Source of the DNA: Halovenus rubra
Lineage (GTDB): Archaea > Halobacteriota > Halobacteria > Halobacteriales > Haloarculaceae
NCBI RefSeq assembly: GCF_026586665.1
Contig: NZ_JAODIY010000016.1
Location: 1 to 64,000, forward strand
Direction of reading: 5' to 3'
DNA length: 64,000 nt
Numbering within the stretch: position 1 is the first letter of the stretch; each line of letters begins with the position of its first letter. A program made the translations under genes and the position numbers. This document shows positions 54,032-63,428 of this stretch, in pieces. The notes below the pieces were generated by a model. It was given only the letters and a program-made list of their open reading frames with translations, did not search any database and had not been told where the DNA came from.

Positions 54032-54072
54032 AGGCTACTGTCAGTCGTTGTTGGCATACTGGTTTACGCTCC

Positions 54073-57000
54073 ATGGAAGACGATTCACTCTCTCAACAGA
54101 AGGCGCAATTGGATAAGGCTGAACGTGAACATCTCGAAGACGTCGTAGAAAACCTTCGTGAACGAGTCGAGGACAATGTTCGATTCCAACTCAAACAGAA
54201 GGGGCTCGATGACGAGCCGGAAGATACGGAGGAGGTCGACGAGGAGCTTCAGCAACTCGTCGAAGCGATCGAACTCGAGGGCGTCGACGGTCACACGTGG
54301 GATGAGGCGTTCGAAAAATACGTCACGGGAGTCGGCTACACTATTGTCAACCGACTCACTGCGCTGCGCTGTATGGAGGTCCGTGACTTCGTCGATAGGG
54401 AGGTAACAAGATTCAAAGAGAATGGCCTGACTCCAGCAGCAGAGCCACTTACCGATGGCACAGAGGACTTTCTGCTGGAGGACGAAGCGATTCTGGAAGC
54501 GTACCATCGCGCGTGTGACACCCTCGCCGAAGAGATCGAGATTCTTTTCGATCGCTCATCTGCCTACAGCCTCATCGACCCCGACGACGACACCTTCGAA
54601 GAACTCTGTGGGATGCTCGACGAGATTCCCGATGACGTCTGGCGTGCCGACGATGTGCTTGGCTGGATCTACGAGTACTACAACCGCCCAGTAGTCGAGG
54701 CGCTTGACGCCAAGAACACTCTCGAGCCCGAGGACGTTGGCCCTGCGAACCAGTTCTACACTCCCCACTGGGTCGTTCGGATGCTCGCGGACAACTCACT
54801 CGGGAAACTTTACCTCGAAGCCACAGGCCGGGAGGACACTATCCCCGAGCCCGAGGCACTCTCTCCTGAGGAGCGGAAGAACCGCCTTGCAACCCCAGAA
54901 GACGCACCAAGCGTTCCCGAACTCTGTACTTACCTCATCCCGGACGAGGAACCGGGCGATGCCCCGGAGTTTGACCACCCACGGGAACTTCGTGTCATCG
55001 ACCCGGCCTGTGGGAGTGGACACTTCCTACTGTATGCCTTCGACATTCTGGAGCGTATCTGGTGGGCAGAGACTGATCTCGACCGCGAAGAGATTCCCGC
55101 GCAGGTGCTGGAACACAACCTCTACGGTGTCGACATCGACCTGCGCTCCTGCCAGCTTTCGGCATTCAATCTGTATCTGAAGGCCCGAACGCGGACGGAG
55201 GCGGAAAATGGTGACTTCGAAATGCCAAACGTCGGAATCGTCTGCGCTGATGCCCGTGTTGCCGAGGTTGAGGAGGCCACCGATGTGCTCGACGAGATTA
55301 CCGGCGAGGGCAGCGACCTCCGTGAAGCACTGGACGATGTCATCGAGACGTTCCAGCACACCGAAGCGCTCGGAAGTTTGTTGGATGTGAGTGGAACATT
55401 GGAGGAAGCGTTCGACTCCAGCAAGAATCAAGCGGAACTCAGCGATTACAACGGGGGTGCTCACCAGTCGCTGAATTCGTTCCTAAAGACTCTCCGTCGA
55501 GCCGTCGAAGATCGGACAAGTGATTCCTTCGGCGAGCAGAATCTCAGAAGCTTCCTGAATCTGCTGGTGGTGCTGACGCAGGATTATGATGTTTCTCTGA
55601 TGAATCCTCCTTATGGGGCAAGTGGACGTATGCCAAAGGAGGTCAGCAAATACGTGAAGGAGCACTACACCTACACGCCCGAATATTATGTCAATTTCTT
55701 TGAGATATGTAATAATCTCTCCAAAGAATTTGGCCGCATCGGGATGATCGTACAGAGATCATTTATGTATAAAAGCAGCTTCACCGATTTCCGAGAGGAT
55801 CTGATCGGCGAAATCGGTGCATTTGACTTTTTAGCTGAATACGGGAACGACGTTCTTGACAAAGCTACCGTTCGAACCGCAGGAACGATCGTTCGGAGCG
55901 GAAGCGGAATCTCTGAAGATGCAGCCGGAGTATTCTATCGTCTTCACGATCTTAATGCCGCCGAGAAAGAGGAAGGTTTCCTACATGCTGCGTTCTTTGA
56001 TAACCCAACTGGTGAAGTCAGACGTGAATACCACAGAGAGTTGTCTGAATTTAATTTAATTCCTGAAAGTCCACTCTCCTACTGGGTACCAATAGAGCTA
56101 CGCCATCTCTACACGGCAGAAACCGTATTTGATGCTGAAAACGGTCGGGTAGATCGAAAAAGTGTTGGTAATGTGAAAGTCGGACTACAGACAGGCGACG
56201 ATCAAAGATTCACTCGAAAGTTTTGGGAGATCAAAACTGGATTCTGGGTACCATTTGCAAAAGGTGGAGAAGATGCTTGGATACTCCCCAGCGTTGACCT
56301 TGCTCTTGGATGGGGTGAGGACGGTGAAGAGATTAAGCGATGGGAAAGTTCGAGGCCACAGAATACTCAGTACTACTTCTCAGAGGCGCTAACATACACA
56401 TATATGAAATCGAGTGGGCGGAGATTTGGGTATCTTCATCCCTCGTCTATCTTCGGTCACGCTGGGAACGTGTTCATTCCTCAAAATAGTACTTGGCACG
56501 CGCTCGCGTACGCTAATAGCCACTTAATGACGTATCTAATGCTCTGCCAGACCCCAGAGCGACACTGGGAAGTCGGGAATGTCTCGAAGGTACCTTGGAA
56601 TGAACAGCTAGAGTCGAAAAATGAATTAGAGGCACTCTCTCACGAGGTCGTCGGCCACCTAATCTCTAAACGACAGTATGATTTTACTTCTCCCTACTAT
56701 TCTGGGCCAATTCTCTTGGATATGATTGACACAGGGAGTGTCCATCCAATATACAGTGATCATCCACATAGAGAGATCATGAATATATCGACACTTGATA
56801 CGCCTACAGAAAACATCTCAACGGATGAGCCCGTCTCGCGGATCGCTATTGCTGCAAGCAAACACTTAGAGCGAATCGAAGGTGAATTACAGCGTTGCGC
56901 GAGAGAAATTGATAGATCAGTATTTAATTGTTTTGGTATAACTGATGAAAGTAAAGAAATTATTTTTGACGAAATTACTCTGCGGACGAATGAAACCCCT

Positions 57001-58290
57001 CGTGTTCAGGAAGAGTACGATCCAGAATCTATCACGGAACCCTCTGACGATTTTCCCAATCAAATTAAAGACCTTCTTCTCCACTTCACTATCCGTGCTG
57101 TCGACAACGCTGATGATGGCATCATTCCACTTTCCGATGTCGACGGGAAGAAGGATCTCCTCGCCCACATTGAATCGGAATTCGAACGCATCTGGGGGAA
57201 ACACGCAACTGACCGGCTCGCCGAAGTCGACGAGGTACTGGGGAGTCAGAGCGCGGCTGCGGAGGCGTACCCTAACCTCCGGACGTGGCTTGAACAGGAC
57301 CTCTTCGACTACCACGTTTCGACGTTCGACCGAACGCCGGTTCTCTGGCGGTTCACTACCGAGCGTCTCGTCTCGGACCCCGAAGGCGAAGGGTTCGGTT
57401 GTCTGGTCGACTACCACCAACTGGACAAGGGGGTCTTTGACCGCCTGCAGAACCGCTATCTCGAGCCACGGAAGAATCTTCTGCGGGAGCGCCGCATCGC
57501 CGCAAATCGACGCCGGAGTGACGACTCGCTCTCGGCAAGCGAGCAGGCCGAGGCTACCGAAGAGTACTCTCGGTGTGAGAGCGGGATCGAACAAATCGCG
57601 GTGTTCGAGGATCGACTAGCCGAACTTGTCCAGTCCGATCCCCGACAGTGGTCGACCGAGGAGCGGCAGGCCGCCAAGGCGGCCGCCGACCGCGTCGCCG
57701 AGTTCCGCCGTCGAACAGAAGAACGTCTCGAGATTGTCGACGAACTTGACGCGATGGAGGATGTCGATATGGGTGAACTGTTCACCGGGAACTTCTACGA
57801 GAAGGTCGAAAACCTACGTAAGGAGTGGATTGACGCATTGGAGGACCTTGAGACGGCGTTTGACGCCTACGCGGCAGATTCAGATCAGCCAGTCGAAGCA
57901 CATCTGTACGACCTGTTCGACTACTATACCGACGACCTCCTCGGGACTCAGCACTTCGCGAGCAACGGCATCCTCTACATGACGTACTACTTCGACGGCT
58001 TCGAACAGGCCGATCAGGCTCGTCTTGACGACGCTGGCATCTCACGGCGACAACGGTTGATCTCGCAGCTTGCGAGTGATCTTTACGAGTATATCGAACT
58101 GGGTGAATCCATATCCGAAGACTGTGCTGAATTTTCGTCAGCGATTCCTTCGGACTGGAGCGACCGCGCACTCTCGGAGATCACGACCGCCGGATACAAA
58201 CCGAACCACAAGCATGGTGTCGAGATCAACGTCACTCCGCTCGCAGAGGCCGAAATCGTTCCAGAGTCTGTGGAGGATGACGTCCTGTAA
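54073..58290 (+). CDS. pglX: BREX adenine-specific DNA methyltransferase PglX
   Basis: A 1405-residue N6-adenine methyltransferase that marks host DNA in BREX. The SAM motif is DPACGSGHF (~312-320) and the catalytic motif is NPPYG (~511-515). N-terminal helical and C-terminal coiled-coil regions flank the catalytic core. The stretch ~540-980 (about 55690-57010) should contain the target-recognition part. It is visibly more AT-rich than the rest of the gene, as if exchanged by recombination. The frame is intact. pglZ follows after 2 bases. The start is the first ATG after the upstream TATA box. Confidence 0.9.
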   Translation: MEDDSLSQQKAQLDKAEREHLEDVVENLRERVEDNVRFQLKQKGLDDEPEDTEEVDEELQQLVEAIELEGVDGHTWDEAFEKYVTGVGYTIVNRLTALRCMEVRDFVDREVTRFKENGLTPAAEPLTDGTEDFLLEDEAILEAYHRACDTLAEEIEILFDRSSAYSLIDPDDDTFEELCGMLDEIPDDVWRADDVLGWIYEYYNRPVVEALDAKNTLEPEDVGPANQFYTPHWVVRMLADNSLGKLYLEATGREDTIPEPEALSPEERKNRLATPEDAPSVPELCTYLIPDEEPGDAPEFDHPRELRVIDPACGSGHFLLYAFDILERIWWAETDLDREEIPAQVLEHNLYGVDIDLRSCQLSAFNLYLKARTRTEAENGDFEMPNVGIVCADARVAEVEEATDVLDEITGEGSDLREALDDVIETFQHTEALGSLLDVSGTLEEAFDSSKNQAELSDYNGGAHQSLNSFLKTLRRAVEDRTSDSFGEQNLRSFLNLLVVLTQDYDVSLMNPPYGASGRMPKEVSKYVKEHYTYTPEYYVNFFEICNNLSKEFGRIGMIVQRSFMYKSSFTDFREDLIGEIGAFDFLAEYGNDVLDKATVRTAGTIVRSGSGISEDAAGVFYRLHDLNAAEKEEGFLHAAFFDNPTGEVRREYHRELSEFNLIPESPLSYWVPIELRHLYTAETVFDAENGRVDRKSVGNVKVGLQTGDDQRFTRKFWEIKTGFWVPFAKGGEDAWILPSVDLALGWGEDGEEIKRWESSRPQNTQYYFSEALTYTYMKSSGRRFGYLHPSSIFGHAGNVFIPQNSTWHALAYANSHLMTYLMLCQTPERHWEVGNVSKVPWNEQLESKNELEALSHEVVGHLISKRQYDFTSPYYSGPILLDMIDTGSVHPIYSDHPHREIMNISTLDTPTENISTDEPVSRIAIAASKHLERIEGELQRCAREIDRSVFNCFGITDESKEIIFDEITLRTNETPRVQEEYDPESITEPSDDFPNQIKDLLLHFTIRAVDNADDGIIPLSDVDGKKDLLAHIESEFERIWGKHATDRLAEVDEVLGSQSAAAEAYPNLRTWLEQDLFDYHVSTFDRTPVLWRFTTERLVSDPEGEGFGCLVDYHQLDKGVFDRLQNRYLEPRKNLLRERRIAANRRRSDDSLSASEQAEATEEYSRCESGIEQIAVFEDRLAELVQSDPRQWSTEERQAAKAAADRVAEFRRRTEERLEIVDELDAMEDVDMGELFTGNFYEKVENLRKEWIDALEDLETAFDAYAADSDQPVEAHLYDLFDYYTDDLLGTQHFASNGILYMTYYFDGFEQADQARLDDAGISRRQRLISQLASDLYEYIELGESISEDCAEFSSAIPSDWSDRALSEITTAGYKPNHKHGVEINVTPLAEAEIVPESVEDDVL

Positions 58291-58292
58291 TC

Positions 58293-60443
58293 ATGCCAGC
58301 AACCAAAACACTCCCACAGTGCGCTCACGGCGCAATCGAGAACGCTATCGACCAAGCCGCAGACGATGATCCCGTCATCCTCTGGTGGGACGACGGCGGC
58401 TACCTCCGTGACATCGTCCGAAACACCAGCCACCAACTCGGCTGTGAGTTCCGAGCCGCTGAACAGACGCCTCTCGAACTCCGCGCAGAGGCACCACGAG
58501 ACCAAACCGTCTGGTACGTTCCACACCCCAGTAGCGACGACGTCGACTGGTTCAAAGACGTTGAACACACCGGCGACGTAATCGAACAGCATATCGGGAA
58601 GCTCGCAGTTCGCTGCTTCGAAAACGACCGGCTTCAAGCGGCGACGATTCGGACAGCATACGAGGACGCCGATGACCGAGAGAAGGTCGCCAAGACACTC
58701 TACGAAGAACTCAATGGCGAAGGTGGCCTCCCGTCTCTCCAGGGTCTTCAAACGAAAATCGTCCTCGACGGACACGACGACCCCGTTCAGTTCGTCCTCG
58801 AACATGGGACGGAGAATCTCCCCGAAAAAGACGATCTGATCGAGATCCGAGATTTACTGGCCGACAAGGGTGTCGCGTCCGTCGACGGCGAAAGCGATGC
58901 GCAGACTATCGTCGAACGAACGCGGCGCTGGGCTGTCGCGGAGTGGCTTGTCGATGAAGGGATGGACAAATCCCTGTTCCCGCAGGAGTACCAGCCCGAA
59001 TCCAACAGTGGGCTCGGTGTCTCTCGACCAGAACTCCGCTCTGTCCTGAGCAAAACCGAACGCAAGCAGGAACTGGCTCGCATCTATCTCAACCCAGAGA
59101 ACCGATTCTGGCACGACGTCCTTCGCACATACGACGACCCGTGGGAACTCGCTGACTGCCCCGTCGATGCCTCACTCGAACACCGCCTCTGGGACGAGTG
59201 GACGCAATCGTTCAACGCCGGCGACTACGAAGGGTGTGCAACCCAAGCGGAACAACGCTACGAACGCCTTAACGCCACCTACGGCGACGTTTCGTGGACA
59301 AGGCTCTGGGGCCAGGCCATCGACATCGCGACGCTCGCGAACGAACTCGAAACCTGGGAAGAAACAGGTAATACTAGCGATGTCGTGGAGCTATACGGCG
59401 ACGTAGAGGATGGAACGTGGCAGATCGACAACGCCGTGTTCAACCTCATCATCTCTGGCGAGCCGGAAACTGTCCTTCCAGAAGAACATCCTGCAACAGC
59501 GAAACTCGAAGATCTCCGCTCGTCGTTGGTCGAATCCAGATATCTTGAGTACCTCACAGACATTGGTGACCTCGTCGAGGACCAGATCGAAGCCGGTTCA
59601 CCGTTCGTCGGTGAGAACCACGCCCATCAGTTCTTCGCTGAGGAGCAGGAACATCTCCAGAGTGGGCAGAGCGTCGCGCTGTTCATCGTCGACGCCCTGC
59701 GCTTCGACCTCGCACACGAACTCGCAGAGTCAATCCGACGTGACCTCCCCCAGCTCGAAGTAGACGAGAGCAAGTGGATTGGTACGCTACCTTCAGATAC
59801 TGAGTTCGGGAAGGCCGCCCTCACCCCCGGTAGCAAGTTTAGCTTCAACATCGAACTGCAGGACGGCGAACTTTTTCCCGAGCGGAACGGTCGCAAGATC
59901 ACGAATCACCGCCGACAGACGCTTCTCGAGAACGATGGCTGGAGCTACATCATGCAGGACGCCGATGACGAGGTCGGCTGGAGCAACACGCGCGTCGCCT
60001 ACTACTGGAACGATATCGACGAGACCGGCGAAAAGGAACTCACGGACTTCGAGGAGCTGTTCAGCGACCGCATCGACGCTATCTCCCGGATCATCACCGA
60101 GAAGCTCCGGAAAGGCGAGTGGGACCGTGCGTACATCCTCTCAGATCACGGCTTCGTCTCACTCCCACGGCACGTCGACATCGACGATCTATACCCATCG
60201 AGCAACGCCGAGAAGGTGACTCGCCGGTGGGTCGCCGGCGCGGACCTCGACGACGACGCCCCTGGGGTCCTGTTGGACGAAGACACACACCTGGGCTACC
60301 TCGACGACGATGCCAGAGTTAGCATCCTGACCGACCCGATTCAGCGCTTCAGGAACCAGGGACTCCCGGATGCCCGCTTCTACCACGGTGGCGTCCTCCC
60401 TCAGGAGTTCGTCCTGAACTTCGTCACGATTGCGCAAGAATAA
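58293..60443 (+). CDS. pglZ: BREX phosphatase-fold protein PglZ
   Basis: A 716-residue protein with the PglZ domain in its C-terminal half. The alkaline-phosphatase-type metal site appears as FIVDALRFD (~463-471) and ILSDHGF (~613-619), and the family end motif is YHGGVLPQE (~699-707). PglZ is the hallmark protein of all BREX types and is essential for defence. It starts 2 bases after pglX and ends 6 bases before the helicase gene, so the three are one operon. Length is normal for this family. Confidence 0.9.
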   Translation: MPATKTLPQCAHGAIENAIDQAADDDPVILWWDDGGYLRDIVRNTSHQLGCEFRAAEQTPLELRAEAPRDQTVWYVPHPSSDDVDWFKDVEHTGDVIEQHIGKLAVRCFENDRLQAATIRTAYEDADDREKVAKTLYEELNGEGGLPSLQGLQTKIVLDGHDDPVQFVLEHGTENLPEKDDLIEIRDLLADKGVASVDGESDAQTIVERTRRWAVAEWLVDEGMDKSLFPQEYQPESNSGLGVSRPELRSVLSKTERKQELARIYLNPENRFWHDVLRTYDDPWELADCPVDASLEHRLWDEWTQSFNAGDYEGCATQAEQRYERLNATYGDVSWTRLWGQAIDIATLANELETWEETGNTSDVVELYGDVEDGTWQIDNAVFNLIISGEPETVLPEEHPATAKLEDLRSSLVESRYLEYLTDIGDLVEDQIEAGSPFVGENHAHQFFAEEQEHLQSGQSVALFIVDALRFDLAHELAESIRRDLPQLEVDESKWIGTLPSDTEFGKAALTPGSKFSFNIELQDGELFPERNGRKITNHRRQTLLENDGWSYIMQDADDEVGWSNTRVAYYWNDIDETGEKELTDFEELFSDRIDAISRIITEKLRKGEWDRAYILSDHGFVSLPRHVDIDDLYPSSNAEKVTRRWVAGADLDDDAPGVLLDEDTHLGYLDDDARVSILTDPIQRFRNQGLPDARFYHGGVLPQEFVLNFVTIAQE

Positions 60444-60449
60444 CCATCT

Positions 60450-63359
60450 ATGAATGACCTCGAACCCGGAGACACAATCCTCCTCAACGATCAGCCCGCC
60501 GAGGTCATCAAGACGTACTCCGTCGGTGATCTCCATTATCTCAGAGCCTACGTCGAGAACGTCGGTGTGAAGACCGTCTGCATCGACGACGTGAACATCG
60601 AGCCGAAGGGAGAACAACTTAGCGCACTCGATCCCGCAACTGCAGGACAACTGCATCCAGATCACGACGCTGTCTCTGCTGAGTGGTTCGACTTACGCTC
60701 TCAGGCCCTCCAACTTCAGATTGCTCACGAGCAGGGGCAACTACTCAGTATCTCGAACTCGCTTGTTCGCTTGGAACCATACCAACTGGCCTGCGTGAAC
60801 TGGGTGATGCAGAAGCTCCGCCAGCGAGCGCTCATCGCCGACGATGTCGGCTTGGGGAAGACAATCGAGGCGGGACTCATCCTGAAAGAACTCACCGCAC
60901 GCAATCGGGCAGATCGAGTGCTGTTCGTCGTTCCTGCACATCTCCAGAAGAAGTGGATTCGGGATATGGACCGCTTCTTCGATATCTCATTGACACCTGG
61001 CGACCGACAGTGGGTTGAGGGCGAGCGCCGTCGGCTCGGTGAGGAGGCGAACATCTGGAACCAGGACCACCAGCAGATGGTCACGAGCATGGCGTTCCTA
61101 CGTCAGGAAGAGTTCCGCGATGACCTCGACGATGCGTTCTGGGACGTTGTCGTCGTCGACGAAGCGCACAAAGCGGCCAAGCGTGGTGAGTCTCCGAGCA
61201 AGACCTCGAAGATGGTCGACCGAGTTGCGGACAACTCTGACTCGCTACTTCTCCTAAGTGCAACACCACACGACGGCAAGGGGGAAGCCTTCCGCTCTCT
61301 CGTCGAATACATCGATCCGTTCCTCGTCGCGGAAGATCAAGAACTCTCAAAAGAGGCCGTCGACCGCGTGATGATGCGTCGGGGCAAGCAAACGATCTAC
61401 GACGACAACGGTGAACGAATTTTCCCCAATCGCGAAGTTGGGACGATACCTGTCGAGCGGACTCACGAAGAGAAGCAGTTCTACGAGGCAGTCACTGAGT
61501 ACGTCAAACATGTCTATAATCGCTCGGAGCAGCTCAATGAGCCCGCAGTCGGGTTTGCGATGGCCCTGATGCAAAAGCGCCTCGTGAGTAGTATTGGGGC
61601 GATCCAAGCCACCCTAAGCCGCCGGCTGGCGAACCTGGTCGACCAGGAATCCACTGCAACCTCGCTCTCCGAAGAAGCCTCGGCGTACCTCGAAGGCGAA
61701 GACCTCGACGAGGATGACAAACAAAAGGCCGAGGAAGAACTTGGAGGACTCACGATTACCGAGAGTGACGCCCAACTCGAAGAGGAGATCGAAACGCTTC
61801 GCGACCTTGTCTCCCTCGCCGAAGGAATTCCTGTCGACTCGAAGGCCCAGAAAGTCCGTCGGTACATCCAGCAACTACTCGAGGAGAATCCAAACGAGAA
61901 GGTACTGCTGTTCACTGAGTACCGAGACACGCTCGATTACATTCTCGAACTCGTGAAGGACGAACCGTGGGCCGACGAGATTCTAACCATCCACGGTGAC
62001 GTTGACAAAGAGGACCGGGCGAAGATCGAAGACGAGTTTAACCACGGACAGTCTCGACTACTGTTCGCGACTGACGCGGCGAGCGAAGGGATCGATCTTC
62101 AGCACAGTTGCCACATCATGGTCAATTACGAGCTCCCGTGGAATCCGAACCGGCTCGAACAGCGGATCGGTCGCCTCCATCGGTACGGCCAGGACAAGGA
62201 AGTGAAGGTGTGGAACTTCACGTTTGAGGACACTCGCGAAGGTGAGATCTTCGAGATGCTCCAGGACAAAGTCGAGAACATCCGGGGGAAGCTCGGGAAC
62301 ACTGCTGATGTCCTTGGGATGCTCGACGACATCGACGTGGACTCGCTCATCATGGAGTCCATTCGGAATGACGAACCAGCGAGTGCGACGAAAGAGGAAC
62401 TTGAAGAACTCATCGACGAACGACAGCGGACGCTCCAGGAGTGGCACGAGCGCAGTCTCGTCGACACGAGTACCTTCGACCAGGAGAGTCGAGAGAAGAT
62501 CCAAGAAGTGATGGATCAATCCGAAGATGTCTACGGCAGCGAGGCTGACATCCGAGAATTCTTCGAGCGCGGGATTACGGCACTGGGTGGCGATGTCGAA
62601 AAAGCCGGTACGAATCTGTTCCGAGCCGAGTTACCAGACCAACTCCGTCAATCTGCTAGTGACAACTCCTATGGTCCGTTCACATTCAATCGAGAGTTTG
62701 CGATGGATCACGATGACATCGAATACATCTCTCCGGATGCACGGCTGGTCCAGGAATTGATGCAGCAAGTCCTCGACGGCGAACAGGGTGCTGTTGGTCT
62801 CAAGATGCTCCCGTTTGTCGATAATCCAGGGATCACCTACAACTATCGAGTCCGATTTGAGGACGGTACTGGCGAAGTGATTCGTGAAGAGATACTCCCT
62901 GTCTTCGTCGATGCAGCACATAACGATCCGCAAGAGCGTCTCGGACAGCGCGTCGTCGATGGAAACAGCATCAAAGGTTCTCCTGATGAAGAGCCGATTC
63001 GAATTCTGCTAGAAAACGAGGGTGAAATGCGTTCGTCCGCCGACCGATATATCAGCCAACGAGTCGAGTCACGTCGTGACGAACTCCAGAAACGGAGGGG
63101 CGAAGAGACACAACAGGAACTTGAAGATCTCGAGGCCTATGCGGAGTCTGAACGGGAACGAATAGAGACGTTCATTGCCGAATACGAGCGGAAGGCAGAA
63201 GCAGGGACGGACATGGATATCGCGATCAGAGGACAGCGGGATCGACTCTCGAAGCTAGAAGATCGCATCGAGCAACGCCGGCAGGAGTTGAATCGAAAAG
63301 CACAGGTCATCTCGCTTGCTCCAGATATCGAGAATCTCTGCTTGACTCTCCCAATCTAG
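60450..63359 (+). CDS. brxHII: BREX-associated SNF2-type helicase BrxHII
   Basis: A 969-residue superfamily 2 helicase/translocase. Motif I is DVGLGKTIEAG (~135-145), motif II is VVDEAHKA (~234-241), motif III is LLSATPH and motif VI is QRIGRLHRYGQ (~570-580). A long acidic coiled-coil stretch lies between the two RecA-like halves (~400-470) and another at the C-terminus (~855-950). It is the last gene of the locus. DEAH helicases of this type accompany the type 5 and some other BREX layouts, probably moving along DNA during recognition of invading phage. A terminator-like hairpin follows. Confidence 0.86.
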   Translation: MNDLEPGDTILLNDQPAEVIKTYSVGDLHYLRAYVENVGVKTVCIDDVNIEPKGEQLSALDPATAGQLHPDHDAVSAEWFDLRSQALQLQIAHEQGQLLSISNSLVRLEPYQLACVNWVMQKLRQRALIADDVGLGKTIEAGLILKELTARNRADRVLFVVPAHLQKKWIRDMDRFFDISLTPGDRQWVEGERRRLGEEANIWNQDHQQMVTSMAFLRQEEFRDDLDDAFWDVVVVDEAHKAAKRGESPSKTSKMVDRVADNSDSLLLLSATPHDGKGEAFRSLVEYIDPFLVAEDQELSKEAVDRVMMRRGKQTIYDDNGERIFPNREVGTIPVERTHEEKQFYEAVTEYVKHVYNRSEQLNEPAVGFAMALMQKRLVSSIGAIQATLSRRLANLVDQESTATSLSEEASAYLEGEDLDEDDKQKAEEELGGLTITESDAQLEEEIETLRDLVSLAEGIPVDSKAQKVRRYIQQLLEENPNEKVLLFTEYRDTLDYILELVKDEPWADEILTIHGDVDKEDRAKIEDEFNHGQSRLLFATDAASEGIDLQHSCHIMVNYELPWNPNRLEQRIGRLHRYGQDKEVKVWNFTFEDTREGEIFEMLQDKVENIRGKLGNTADVLGMLDDIDVDSLIMESIRNDEPASATKEELEELIDERQRTLQEWHERSLVDTSTFDQESREKIQEVMDQSEDVYGSEADIREFFERGITALGGDVEKAGTNLFRAELPDQLRQSASDNSYGPFTFNREFAMDHDDIEYISPDARLVQELMQQVLDGEQGAVGLKMLPFVDNPGITYNYRVRFEDGTGEVIREEILPVFVDAAHNDPQERLGQRVVDGNSIKGSPDEEPIRILLENEGEMRSSADRYISQRVESRRDELQKRRGEETQQELEDLEAYAESERERIETFIAEYERKAEAGTDMDIAIRGQRDRLSKLEDRIEQRRQELNRKAQVISLAPDIENLCLTLPI

Positions 63360-63370
63360 AGTGGCAGTAT

Positions 63371-63428
63371 TGAACTACCCCCTGCCTCAAAGAGCCACCA
63401 GCGGCGGTGAAAGGGCAGGGGTAGTTCA
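63371..63428. terminator. Bidirectional hairpin between brxHII and the convergent nuclease gene
   Basis: The left arm TGAACTACCCCCTGCC (63371-63386) and the right arm GGCAGGGGTAGTTCA (63414-63428) are inverted copies with a one-base bulge. The right arm overlaps the stop codon of the minus-strand gene. It serves both converging genes as a likely transcript end. A short palindromic mobile-element end is the alternative. Confidence 0.6.

Larger units (their letters stand above)
53755..54072. other. Gap between brxC2 and pglX
   Basis: The 318-base gap holds a hairpin (53786-53819), a T-rich stretch after it (53826-53832) and a TATA box (54024-54031). On the minus strand, 53807-53953 is open and reads like protein (PYYETEDGALASPGDYHLR and then IFNDEDGELLTKIRL). 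It lacks a start codon and is preceded by a stop, so it is at best a gene remnant. Confidence 0.5.

Noticed and set aside
44761-63359. DISARM or classical Pgl (PglWXYZ) instead of BREX
   Set aside because: BrxA- and BrxB-like genes are present, no PglW kinase or DISARM DrmA/B/C set is seen, and the duplicated brxC fits BREX type 5.
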